Positions 1 to 7,052 are shown, numbered from the stretch's first letter. The stretch: DNA of 11,575 nucleotides from an uncultured Bacilli bacterium (GCA_934097255.1 CAKONT010000020.1:1-11575), one strand, 5' to 3'. Numbers and translations are program-made. Notes: generated by a model from the letters alone, not told the origin.

Positions 1-1116
1 AGAAAAGAACATAATAGAAATAATGCTAATATGGTTATTTTGGGTACTTCTGGTAGTGGTAAATCAACCGCTGCTAAATTAATGCTTAGAGCAGCAATTA
101 GAAATGGATATAAGGTTGTTTGTATCGATCCAGAAAATGAATTATTTGATATGGTTCAAACATTAGGTGGAGATTCAATTGATTTAGGAAAAGGTGGACA
201 GTTTGGACTTATTAATCCTCTTGAAGTTTTGGTTGATGCTGATGAAGAAGAGATAAGACAAGGACTTGGATATACTGTTTTAACTAAAACTCTTCAATTT
301 TTAAAAGGATTTATGAAGTATTATGATCCATCTATTGATGAGGATGTATTAAATTTATTTATCGAACTTGTTCAAGAAACTTATCGAAGATTTGGAATTG
401 ATTTTAATACTGATTTTTCTCAATATAAATCTAATCAATATCCAACTTTTGACGATGTTTATGCGACAATAAAAGGTAAACTTATTTCAATGGCTGAAAT
501 GACTCATGAAAGAGATGTTATGGAAAGACTTGAACTTAAGATTAGACCTTTAACAAATGAACTTAGATTTTATTTTAATGGACATACGACTATTTCTCCA
601 AAAAGTAATTTTATAGTCTTTAATATAAGAGAACTTATGAATAGTGATGTTAATGTTCGTGATGCTTTATTCTTTAATGTCTTAAAATATGCTTGGAGTT
701 TATGTCTTGATTCAAGTATTAATACTGTATTAATGGTTGATGAAGCACATGTGTTACTTTCCGGTGGAAATGTTTTAGGTGCAGACTTTTTAGCTCAAAT
801 TCAAAGACGTTCAAGGAAATATAATACAGGTAACATAATTATTACACAACAACCAAGTGATTTTACTCCACAAAGTGTTATTTCTCAAGGTAAAGCTATT
901 TTTGATAACGCATCATATTATTTAGTTATGGGATTAAAAAAACAAGCTGTTGAGGATTTGTCTTTATTAATCGATTTAAATGAAAATGAAAAAGAAAATA
1001 TTAAAAGATATGGTCAAGGAGAATCTCTTCTTGTTTGCGGATCAAGAAGAATGCAAGTTAATATAGTAGTAACGCCAGAAGAGCTCGAATCCTTTGGTAG
1101 TGGTGGAGGTTTATAA
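1..1116 (+). CDS. VirB4/TraE-family conjugation ATPase, C-terminal part (5' end outside window)
   Basis: This is the ATPase domain of a VirB4/TrbE/TraE-type protein, the membrane-associated motor that powers type IV secretion or conjugative pilus/channel assembly. The reading frame is open from base 1, and the sequence just before the first ATG (base 31) already reads like family sequence, so the gene starts upstream of the window. Walker A is GTSGSGKS at bases 43-66. A VirB4-like CIDPENE segment follows shortly after. Walker B is VDEAH at 736-750, followed by an RRSRKYN element and the IITQQPSDF stretch typical of the family's sensor region. The visible part is about 371 residues, so the N-terminal CagE/TrbE/VirB domain must lie to the left. 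It ends in a Gly-rich tail and is followed immediately by a terminator. The next gene is the VirD4-like coupling protein, which supports a conjugation role. The family call is firm; the particular element type is unknown. Confidence 0.93.
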   Translation, partial: RKEHNRNNANMVILGTSGSGKSTAAKLMLRAAIRNGYKVVCIDPENELFDMVQTLGGDSIDLGKGGQFGLINPLEVLVDADEEEIRQGLGYTVLTKTLQFLKGFMKYYDPSIDEDVLNLFIELVQETYRRFGIDFNTDFSQYKSNQYPTFDDVYATIKGKLISMAEMTHERDVMERLELKIRPLTNELRFYFNGHTTISPKSNFIVFNIRELMNSDVNVRDALFFNVLKYAWSLCLDSSINTVLMVDEAHVLLSGGNVLGADFLAQIQRRSRKYNTGNIIITQQPSDFTPQSVISQGKAIFDNASYYLVMGLKKQAVEDLSLLIDLNENEKENIKRYGQGESLLVCGSRRMQVNIVVTPEELESFGSGGGL

Positions 1117-1139
1117 AAAGAGTTTATCTCTTTTTTTTT
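1115..1139 (+). terminator. Rho-independent terminator after the VirB4-like gene
   Basis: An 8-bp perfect stem (AAAAAGAG, bases 1115-1122, with CTCTTTTT, 1128-1135) and a 5-nt loop run into nine T residues. The stem begins inside the VirB4-like stop codon. It separates this gene from the coupling-protein gene, which has its own promoter. Confidence 0.75.
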
Positions 1140-1152
1140 ATTCTATATATTC

Positions 1153-1181
1153 TTGAAAAAATAGATATTTTATCATATAAT
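1153..1181 (+). promoter_or_regulatory. Sigma-A type promoter of the coupling-protein gene
   Basis: A -35 box TTGAAA (1153-1158) lies exactly 17 nt before a perfect -10 box TATAAT (1176-1181). Transcription would start near 1188, giving a leader of about 29 nt. The ribosome binding site AGAGGTG (1205-1211) lies 5 nt before the ATG at 1217. Confidence 0.75.
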
Positions 1182-1216
1182 AAGCTTGTAGTATTAATCT
1201 TTGAAGAGGTGTTTTT

Positions 1217-3232
1217 ATGAAATTAAAGTTTAAAGCAACAGCACAAGATTGGCTAATTTTTGGTATTTTTGCTGTTGTATTATTATATGTCGTATGTATT
1301 GCCGTTTTAAATATACATAGTTTTTCAACAACAGGTATTTTTGCTGGTCTAAATCCTTTTCCTGCTTTTTTACCTGAGTTTTTACCTGCAACTATTATTT
1401 TTTACTTTTTTTCTCTTTTATTTATATTTATAAGTGTCAAATCATTTTTCTTTGATAGAGAAAAAGGAGTTGGAATTTCAACTGGTGAAAAAGATGAGAA
1501 AGGTTATAATAGATTTCAAACAGATAAAGAAGCAAAGTCTCATTTAAAAAAAGTTAGTGCTCAAGATGATACTTATGAAAAAGGTGGTTTTCCGCTTATA
1601 AATGATGGAAAAAATATATGGATAGACGATGACGATACGCATAGTATCGTAATAGGTTCGACAGGATCTGGTAAAACACAAGGAGTTGTTCATCCAATGG
1701 TTAAGGTTTTAGCTCGTGGTGGAGAATCAATGATTATTACCGATCCAAAAGCTGAAATATATAAAGAAAGTGCTGGTCTTCTTCGTAAAAAAGGATACAA
1801 TATTGTTGTTTTAAACTTTCGTGATCCACAAAGAGGTAATTGTTGGAATCCGCTAACTTTACCATATAAATTGTATAAAGAGGGTAACACCGATAAAGCG
1901 ATGGAACTTTTAGATGATGTTGCTTCAAATATTCTTTACGAAGAAGGTGGGAATAAAGACGCTTTCTGGGAAAAAACAGCTGCTGATTATTTTACAGCTT
2001 TAGCATTAGGTCTTTTTGAAGATGCCAAAGAAGAAGAAGTTAACTTAAATAGTATATCTGTTATGTCAACAGTTGGTGAAGAAAGATTTGGAGGAAGAAG
2101 TACTTATATAAAAGAATATTTTAGTGAAAAAGATCCAAACAGTTCTGCATATACATGTGCTTCCGGAACAATAATGGCTGCTGAGGAAACAAAAGCTTCT
2201 GTTATTTCAACTTTCAAACAAAAAATAAGAATATTTGCATCACGTGACAATTTAAGTGAAATGTTGTCTCATAGTGATTTTGATATGTTTGATATTGGAC
2301 GTCACAAAACAGCAGTGTTTTTAGTAATACAAGATGAGAAAAAGACATATCACGCTTTAGCAACTATTTTTGTTAAGCAATGTTATGAAACATTAATAGG
2401 TGTTGCTCAACAAGAACCAAGTGGAGCTCTTCCTGTTAGAACTAATTTCATACTTGACGAATTTCAAAATATGCCGCCTTTAAAAGATGTAACGACAATG
2501 GTTGCCGCTGCAAGAAGTCGTCATATAAAACTTACTATGATAATTCAAAACTTTGCGGGACTTGAAGCAACATATAGTCACGAAATAGCAGATACATTAA
2601 GAGCAAATTGTACTAATCTTTTATATTTACTTACAACTGAACTAAAAGCTTTGGAAGAGATATCTAAGCTTTGTGGTGAAAAAAAGGTAAAAGTTGGAAA
2701 AGGAGATAAAGAACACGAAGAATCTCGTCCTTTAATAACTGTATCTGAACTTCAATTGATGAAAAAAGAAGAAGCCATTTTAATTAGAACAAGAGAGCGT
2801 CCATATAAGACGCATCTTACTTGGAATTATAAAGTTGATTGGAATATTCCAAATTATAAAGCTGAAGAGTTTGTTCAAAGAGAGAAAAAACCAATTAAGG
2901 TTTTTGATATAAAAGAATTTGTCAAAGGTAAACGTCAAGAAAAGTTTTTAAATATGGATCAAAATGATACAATGCCTTTTGGTGGAATGAATGGATTTAA
3001 TCCTTTCCTAAATTTACCAAATGAAAGTGGTGATTCTAAACCTAATAAATCATTTGATGTTAATGAATTAGTTAAAAAAATAGATGCCAAAATAGCTGAA
3101 CTAGAAAAAGAGGAAGAACTAGAAAAACAAAAATCTATTGAAAGTTTGGATAAAGTTGAAAATTCAGATAACAAAGAAGAAAAAAATAAAACAACAGATG
3201 ATCAATTCTTTGATGATTTCTTTGGTGATTGA
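1217..3232 (+). CDS. VirD4/TraG-type type IV coupling protein
   Basis: This is a complete type IV coupling protein of 671 residues, the hexameric inner-membrane ATPase that hands relaxase-DNA or effector substrates to the secretion channel. Two membrane helices (about residues 12-33 and 57-78) precede the cytoplasmic NTPase domain. Walker A is GSTGSGKT at 147-154, followed by the family's IITDPKAE segment. Walker B is FILDEFQN with D414-E415, and a MIIQN segment follows. The last 110 residues are variable: a Met/Asn/Phe/Gly-rich stretch, then a highly charged Lys/Glu tail (about 620-671) ending in an acidic-aromatic DDFFGD. Such tails in the family often serve substrate docking. The F-D-[IV]-x-E-[FL]-V-K motif occurs twice (563-570 and 613-620). 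The ATG has a good ribosome binding site 5 nt upstream. The stop is TGA. The gene sits directly after a VirB4-like ATPase, but no relaxase is visible in the window. Confidence 0.95.
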   Translation: MKLKFKATAQDWLIFGIFAVVLLYVVCIAVLNIHSFSTTGIFAGLNPFPAFLPEFLPATIIFYFFSLLFIFISVKSFFFDREKGVGISTGEKDEKGYNRFQTDKEAKSHLKKVSAQDDTYEKGGFPLINDGKNIWIDDDDTHSIVIGSTGSGKTQGVVHPMVKVLARGGESMIITDPKAEIYKESAGLLRKKGYNIVVLNFRDPQRGNCWNPLTLPYKLYKEGNTDKAMELLDDVASNILYEEGGNKDAFWEKTAADYFTALALGLFEDAKEEEVNLNSISVMSTVGEERFGGRSTYIKEYFSEKDPNSSAYTCASGTIMAAEETKASVISTFKQKIRIFASRDNLSEMLSHSDFDMFDIGRHKTAVFLVIQDEKKTYHALATIFVKQCYETLIGVAQQEPSGALPVRTNFILDEFQNMPPLKDVTTMVAAARSRHIKLTMIIQNFAGLEATYSHEIADTLRANCTNLLYLLTTELKALEEISKLCGEKKVKVGKGDKEHEESRPLITVSELQLMKKEEAILIRTRERPYKTHLTWNYKVDWNIPNYKAEEFVQREKKPIKVFDIKEFVKGKRQEKFLNMDQNDTMPFGGMNGFNPFLNLPNESGDSKPNKSFDVNELVKKIDAKIAELEKEEELEKQKSIESLDKVENSDNKEEKNKTTDDQFFDDFFGD

Positions 3233-3233
3233 T

Positions 3234-3262
3234 ATAAAGCATTTTTATTAAGTGCTTTTTTT
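3234..3262 (+). terminator. Rho-independent terminator after the coupling-protein gene
   Basis: The stem AAAGCA (3236-3241) pairs with TGCTTT (3253-3258) around an 11-nt AT-rich loop and continues into a run of T. It starts just after the TGA stop and marks the right-hand end of the conjugation-type genes. Confidence 0.65.
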
Positions 3263-3271
3263 ATTGTCTCA

Positions 3272-3288
3272 TATAATAAATTAGGAGG
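3272..3288 (+). promoter_or_regulatory. Possible -10 box abutting the rhodanese ribosome binding site
   Basis: A perfect TATAAT (3272-3277) in the context TCATATAATAA, much like the -10 region of the coupling-protein promoter, lies only 5 nt before AGGAGG (3283-3288). The best -35 candidate, TTAAGT at 3248-3253 with an 18-nt spacer, is weak and overlaps the preceding terminator. If used, the transcript would begin at about 3284, on the ribosome binding site itself. Confidence 0.4.
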
Positions 3289-3295
3289 ATGAGAT

Positions 3296-3580
3296 ATGTA
3301 CGGAATAACAGCAAGTGAAGTTAAGGGAATGATTGGAAGAATAAATTTAATAGATATAAGGGATAACTACTTATATAATTTAGGTTCTATTCCAACTGCC
3401 AAAAATGTTCCAATTAATTTTCTTTTAAGTAATCCTGATATGTATATAGATAAAAATAGCACTTATTATATATACTGTTCTTATGGAATGCAAAGTGCTA
3501 AGGTATGTAATATTTTAAATAATAAAGGTTATAAAGTAATTAATCTTCTGGGTGGCTATAATGAATATAGTTCTAAATGA
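3296..3580 (+). CDS. Single-domain rhodanese-like sulfurtransferase
   Basis: This 94-residue, soluble, single-domain rhodanese resembles PspE/GlpE-type proteins, which carry a persulfide on an active-site cysteine and pass sulfur to acceptors. The domain opens with a substrate-side LIDIRD segment (residues 18-23). The active-site loop is C61-S-Y-G-M-Q-S67, fitting C-x-x-G-x-x-S, followed by a helix and the closing LLGGYNEY segment where most rhodaneses have GG-x-x-x-W. There is no signal peptide. The ATG is well supported by AGGAGG 7 nt upstream. The gene appears to be a single transcription unit, with terminators before it and after it. The acceptor cannot be read from the context. The final helix is short, but length and motifs are normal for the smallest members. 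Confidence 0.88.
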   Translation: MYGITASEVKGMIGRINLIDIRDNYLYNLGSIPTAKNVPINFLLSNPDMYIDKNSTYYIYCSYGMQSAKVCNILNNKGYKVINLLGGYNEYSSK

Positions 3581-3635
3581 TTAAATTTACAAATAATTGA
3601 CAATATATAACTTATATAAATAAATATATCAAAGT

Positions 3636-3661
3636 AAAAGCTCAAACAGGGCTTTTTTTTC
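3636..3661 (+). terminator. Rho-independent terminator after the rhodanese gene
   Basis: AAAGCTC (3637-3643) pairs with GGGCTTT (3649-3655) through one T-G wobble, around the loop AAACA, and eight T residues end at 3660. This is the best-formed small terminator in the window. Confidence 0.8.
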
Positions 3662-3684
3662 TTTTAAAAATGTTTTAGATATAT

Positions 3685-3690
3685 TATAAT
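3685..3690 (+). promoter_or_regulatory. -10 box directly upstream of the VTT membrane-protein gene
   Basis: TATAAT (3685-3690) follows the rhodanese terminator. The -35 region (TTTAAA at 3663-3668, 16-nt spacer) is a poor match. The predicted start of transcription is near 3697, which coincides with a GTG codon in frame with the downstream gene. Confidence 0.45.
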
Positions 3691-3705
3691 TATTATGTGA
3701 TATAT

Positions 3706-4293
3706 ATGGATAAAATTAACGATGTGATAAGTAGTGTTGTTTATTACTTACAGTCTTGTGGACTGATTGGTGGTTTTTTCTTAATCTTTCTTGAGTCAAT
3801 ATTTCCGATGTTACCACTTGGTATTTTTATTGGATTTAATATAATGGCGTATGGAAATGTAACTGGATTTTTATTATCTTATTTTGCAACTGTATTTGGT
3901 AGTGTTATGTCGTTTACATTATTTAGATTTTTATTAAAAAAATTTTTCTATAAACTATTTAAAGAAAAAACAAAAGAAGAAATAAAAAAAATAATGCAAA
4001 AAATAACTGACATTGATTTTAATCAATTAGTTGTTATTATAGCTCTTCCTTTTACTCCAGCTTTTTTAGTAAATATTGCGGCAGGATTATCAAATATATC
4101 TTGGAAGAAATATCTAATTTCTATTTTTATTGGTAAAATAGCTATAATTTATTTTTGGGGTTTTGTTGGTGAAAATATTTTAACTAATATCAAAAATCCA
4201 ATTGTTCTTTTAAAGACATTTATAATTGTCATAATTGTATATTTAATAAGTAAAATTGTTGAAAAAATAATTAACGTAGAAGAAAGGAAGTAA
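3706..4293 (+). CDS. TVP38/TMEM64-family (VTT domain) membrane protein
   Basis: This integral membrane protein of 195 residues belongs to the VTT/SNARE-associated family (the DedA superfamily, TVP38/TMEM64 branch), whose members are linked to lipid scrambling or undecaprenyl-phosphate handling. Visible elements are a first hydrophobic segment (about 20-30), the family's E30-x-x-x-P34-x-x-P37 re-entrant region, and a second hydrophobic block with a Gly-rich turn (50-75). A Lys-rich cytoplasmic loop (78-100) follows, then the second signature region LPFTPAFLVN...AAGLS (114-129), a membrane segment (138-155) and a C-terminal helix (168-184). The start is uncertain: ATG 3706 and GTG 3697 are in frame and neither has a Shine-Dalgarno sequence. 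The gene lies 4 nt before rmuC and is probably cotranscribed with it. The exact substrate is unknown. Confidence 0.85.
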   Translation: MDKINDVISSVVYYLQSCGLIGGFFLIFLESIFPMLPLGIFIGFNIMAYGNVTGFLLSYFATVFGSVMSFTLFRFLLKKFFYKLFKEKTKEEIKKIMQKITDIDFNQLVVIIALPFTPAFLVNIAAGLSNISWKKYLISIFIGKIAIIYFWGFVGENILTNIKNPIVLLKTFIIVIIVYLISKIVEKIINVEERK

Positions 4294-4297
4294 ATTT

Positions 4298-5356
4298 ATG
4301 GAATATGTTATTATCTTTTTATTAGTTGTTGTTTTAATTATTAGTATTATTTCAATGACTAAAAATATCAATGAAGCAAATATTACAGAAAGATTAGGTA
4401 AGTTAGAACTTAATATTAATAAAGATATGAGTAGTTTAAAAGATTCTTTGAATAAAGATTTTAAAAGTTTGTCTCTTGAGAATGAAAAAAGATTGTTAGA
4501 GATAAATGAAAAAGTAAATGAACGATTAGATTATAATTTTGAAAAAACTAATAAAACTTTTATGAATGTTTTAGAAAGATTATCTAAAATAGATGAGGCT
4601 CAGAAAAAAATAGATAGCTTGTCAAATGATATAGTATCTTTACAAGGAATTTTAACAGATAAAAAAACAAGAGGTATTTTTGGGGAAGTTAATTTGAAGC
4701 ATATTTTGTCTTCTGTATTTGGAGAAGTTAACGATAACATCTATCGCTTACAATATAAACTTCCGAATGGATATATTGCGGATTCTATTCTTTTTGCACC
4801 GGAACCACTTGGTGTTATAGCAATCGATAGTAAATTTCCACTAGAAAATTATCGAATGATGGTTGATAAAAAATTAAGCATAGCAGAAAGAGAAAAGTAT
4901 GAAAAAATGTTTAAATTAGATGTAAAAAAACATATTGATGCTATTAGTGAAAAATATATTATAAATGGAGTAACGACTAATCAAGCAATAATGTTTTTAC
5001 CAGCGGAAGCAATATTTGCGGAAATAAATGCGTATCACCAAGATATTATTGATTATTCTTATAAAAAACATGTTTGGATAACAAGTCCAACGACACTTAT
5101 TTCAACTTTAACAGTAATAGAAATGATAATAAAAAATATTGAAAGAGATAAATATACATCAATAATTCATGATGAATTAAATAAATTAGGAGTTGAGTTT
5201 TCAAGATATAAAGATCGCTGGGATAAGCTTTCAAGAAGTATAGATACTGTATCTAAAGATGTTCAAGAAATACACACAACAACTGAAAAAATAACAAAAA
5301 GATTTGATTCTATAAGTAGAGTAGATCAAAATTTAATAGAACATCATAATGAATAA
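4298..5356 (+). CDS. rmuC: RmuC-family protein (DNA recombination protein)
   Basis: This 352-residue RmuC-family protein has one N-terminal membrane anchor (about residues 3-20), a long charged coiled coil (about 28-118) and the RmuC nuclease-like domain (about 119-330). The domain opens with the family signature RGIFGE (125-130) and continues with an I-x-x-V-F-G-E-V helix region. The PD-(D/E)xK-like core shows D162 and then I-D177-S-K179 in IDSKFPLENY. In E. coli rmuC loss affects recombination at inverted repeats, but the biochemical activity is not well settled. The ribosome binding site AAAGGAAG overlaps the end of the upstream VTT gene, the gap is 4 nt, and the ATG is 9 nt from the core AAAGGA. 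The short C-terminal tail after the domain is polar. A long hairpin follows and probably ends this two-gene unit. Confidence 0.9.
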   Translation: MEYVIIFLLVVVLIISIISMTKNINEANITERLGKLELNINKDMSSLKDSLNKDFKSLSLENEKRLLEINEKVNERLDYNFEKTNKTFMNVLERLSKIDEAQKKIDSLSNDIVSLQGILTDKKTRGIFGEVNLKHILSSVFGEVNDNIYRLQYKLPNGYIADSILFAPEPLGVIAIDSKFPLENYRMMVDKKLSIAEREKYEKMFKLDVKKHIDAISEKYIINGVTTNQAIMFLPAEAIFAEINAYHQDIIDYSYKKHVWITSPTTLISTLTVIEMIIKNIERDKYTSIIHDELNKLGVEFSRYKDRWDKLSRSIDTVSKDVQEIHTTTEKITKRFDSISRVDQNLIEHHNE

Positions 5357-5372
5357 AAAATATTAAAATTTA

Positions 5373-5435
5373 CAAGTTATCGACCAATTTATATATAAAG
5401 GTGTTAAAAAGTGGTCGATAACTTGCTTTTTTTTT
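5373..5435 (+). terminator. Long perfect hairpin with T tract after rmuC, probable terminator
   Basis: A 14-bp perfect stem (CAAGTTATCGACCA, 5373-5386, with its exact complement at 5412-5425) is followed by C and nine T residues (5427-5435). The loop is 25 nt, long for a terminator, and contains the 12-nt palindrome TTTATATATAAA (5388-5399), so a nested hairpin is possible. It sits 16 nt after the rmuC stop. Confidence 0.75.
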
Positions 5436-5488
5436 AAAAATATTTGGTTATTTTAATGTATATTTTATCTTAGATAAAGAGTCGAAAA

Positions 5489-5517
5489 TTGACAGTTAAC
5501 TACTAATATGATATAAT
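5489..5517 (+). promoter_or_regulatory. Near-consensus extended -10 promoter of the tandem sigma genes
   Basis: Perfect TTGACA (5489-5494), a 17-nt spacer and perfect TATAAT (5512-5517), with an extended -10 TG at 5509-5510, make this the strongest promoter in the window by sequence. Transcription should begin near 5524, leaving a leader of about 59 nt before ATG 5583. No operator is obvious. Confidence 0.85.
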
Positions 5518-5544
5518 CATTGCACAATTATTTTTATAGTTATT

Positions 5545-5572
5545 AGGTACTTTAAGTACTTTTTTTGGGGGG
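5545..5572 (+). promoter_or_regulatory. Leader element of the first sigma gene: hairpin, T tract, G tract
   Basis: A weak stem AGGTAC/GTACTT (5545-5550 with 5556-5561, one G-T wobble) runs into seven T (5560-5566) and then six G (5567-5572). The G run lies 10 nt before ATG 5583 and must serve as the ribosome binding site, pairing with the 16S tail through wobble. It is unlike the GGAGG-type sites elsewhere in the window, and the second sigma gene has nearly the same arrangement. Confidence 0.5.
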
Positions 5573-5582
5573 TATATTTTTT

Positions 5583-7052
5583 ATGAATATAGAAAAATAT
5601 TTCAGTCAAATTGACGTTTTAAATAAAAACGTAATTGATGATATGTTTGAAAAATACGGAGAAGATAATGTCATTGATTTTTTAGAAAATGTGGAACAAG
5701 TTGCTAAAAAGTCTAATAAGAGAAATGATAAGTTATCTAAAAAAATTAGTTTTTATACTAAAAATAAGAAAATAATTATTAGTGAATTACAAATGGACGA
5801 AGAAGATGAAGAAATTTCTTTTTTCGATGAAGAAAATGATGAAAATTTTATTATGACTGATAAATCTTCGCATTATAATCCAATAAAGGTTTACTTAAAG
5901 AAAATGGGTAGTTATCCATTGCTTACAAATGAAGAAGAAGAAAAATGCGCACAAGATATTAAAAATGCAAGAAATTTATCAATTGTAAAGGAAATAACTG
6001 TCGAATCTTGTAGTAATAAAAGATCTAAAAATAGATATACAAATGTCATTGATTTAAACAAATTATTTGTATCGTTAAATGATGAAAATAGAGATAGTGT
6101 TATCAAAAAATTAAATTCTTATTATTTAATAAAAGAAGGAAATAAGTCTAAGGCAGTTAGATATTATTTAGAAAAGTATCAAGAATTATTAAAAGAAAAT
6201 AATAATCCAACAATTAATGATTTAAATAATTTCTTTTCTAAAAATAATAAGTATAAATATTTACATAAGTTTAAAAGTGAAGATGTTATGTCAAGTAGTA
6301 AATTAAAAAAAGAAGTTAATACTTACATTAAAGCTTTACTTTCAAGTGATAAATTGTATATTGGAAATTTAAGACTTGTTGTATCAATTGCTAAAAAGTT
6401 TTATAATGCAAAGATGGATTTTCTTGATATTGTCGAAGAAGGAAATATTGGACTTTCAAAAGCTATTGATAGATTTGATGTTGATATGGGATATAAGTTT
6501 TCGACATATGCAACATGGTGGATTAAACAATCTATAACAAGAGGTATTGCAGATAAGGCAAGAATTATTAGATATCCTGTTCATATAAATGAAAGCATAA
6601 GAACATACCATCATTTAGTAGAAAATTTAACAAAGAAATTAGAACATATACCAAGCAAAAGTGAAATATCTAAATATTTAAATATGAGTCCAAAAAAAGT
6701 TGATATTATGGAAGGATTTTTACAAGATGTTTCATCATTAGATTCATTTATCGATGATGAGAAGGATAGTACTTTAAAAGATTATATACCAGACGATAGA
6801 GCAACTGTCGAAGAAAAAGCTGATATACAGTTTTTAAGAGAAAAAATATATAAAATATTAGATGATTTTTCTCAAAGAGAAAAAGAAATTATTATATTAA
6901 GATTTGGTTTAGAAGATGGTATACAACATACTTTAGAAGAAATAGGAGATAAATATGGTCTTACAAAGGAAAGAATAAGACAAATAGAATTAATAACATT
7001 AAGGAAATTAAGAAGTCCAAAATATGCAAGAGTACTAAGGGAGTTTACGTAA
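5583..7052 (+). CDS. RNA polymerase sigma-70 family factor, housekeeping-like (first of tandem pair)
   Basis: This 489-residue group 1/2 type sigma factor directs core RNA polymerase to promoters. Its N-terminus has a region 1.1-like helical and acidic part (acidic 71-88). Region 1.2 (about 98-130) contains YLKKMGSYPLLTNEEE. An insert follows at about 131-258. Region 2 (about 262-335) has NLRLVVSIAKKF and then YKFSTYATWWIKQSITR, keeping W312-W313 and the -12 reading pair Q316/T319. Region 3 spans about 338-415. The region 4 helix-turn-helix (about 449-476) has T461-K-E-R-I-R-Q467, near the E. coli T-R-E-R-I-R-Q. Bacillus SigA lacks an insert between 1.2 and 2.1. ATG 5583 is preferred over in-frame TTG 5565, because the latter would put the G-tract ribosome binding site inside the coding region. 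The genome's main sigma factor may be this gene or one elsewhere; the window cannot decide, so no symbol is given. Confidence 0.92.
   Translation: MNIEKYFSQIDVLNKNVIDDMFEKYGEDNVIDFLENVEQVAKKSNKRNDKLSKKISFYTKNKKIIISELQMDEEDEEISFFDEENDENFIMTDKSSHYNPIKVYLKKMGSYPLLTNEEEEKCAQDIKNARNLSIVKEITVESCSNKRSKNRYTNVIDLNKLFVSLNDENRDSVIKKLNSYYLIKEGNKSKAVRYYLEKYQELLKENNNPTINDLNNFFSKNNKYKYLHKFKSEDVMSSSKLKKEVNTYIKALLSSDKLYIGNLRLVVSIAKKFYNAKMDFLDIVEEGNIGLSKAIDRFDVDMGYKFSTYATWWIKQSITRGIADKARIIRYPVHINESIRTYHHLVENLTKKLEHIPSKSEISKYLNMSPKKVDIMEGFLQDVSSLDSFIDDEKDSTLKDYIPDDRATVEEKADIQFLREKIYKILDDFSQREKEIIILRFGLEDGIQHTLEEIGDKYGLTKERIRQIELITLRKLRSPKYARVLREFT
6162..6227 (+). repeat. Copy 1 of near-identical 66-nt patch shared by the two sigma genes
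   Basis: These 22 codons (residues 194-215 of the first sigma factor) match bases 7499-7564 of the second gene at 65 of 66 positions. The single difference, G/A at 6176, is synonymous, and 53 nt (6177-6229) match without a break. The encoded segment begins YYLEKYQELL and ends NPTINDLN. Confidence 0.9.

Noticed and set aside
3230..3232. TGA read as tryptophan (code 4), which would extend the coupling protein
   Set aside because: A terminator lies just after the TGA, the following gene has its own strong ribosome binding site, the rhodanese also ends in TGA, and all tryptophans seen are TGG.
3233..3295. Attachment site or insertion-sequence remnant at the right end of the conjugation genes
   Set aside because: Only a terminator, a -10-like box and a ribosome binding site are seen; there is no repeat, tRNA end or transposase fragment.
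3597..3625. Perfect TTGACA after the rhodanese stop, possibly a promoter for a small RNA ending at the 3636-3661 terminator
   Set aside because: No TATAAT-like box lies at 16-18 nt spacing (ATAAAT at best), and only about 35 nt would be transcribed before the terminator. Most likely chance in AT-rich sequence.
5565..5582. TTG start 18 nt upstream of ATG 5583 for the first sigma gene
   Set aside because: The G tract at 5567-5572 is the only ribosome binding candidate and would lie inside the gene. No binding site precedes the TTG, and the paralog starts with ATG after the same tract.
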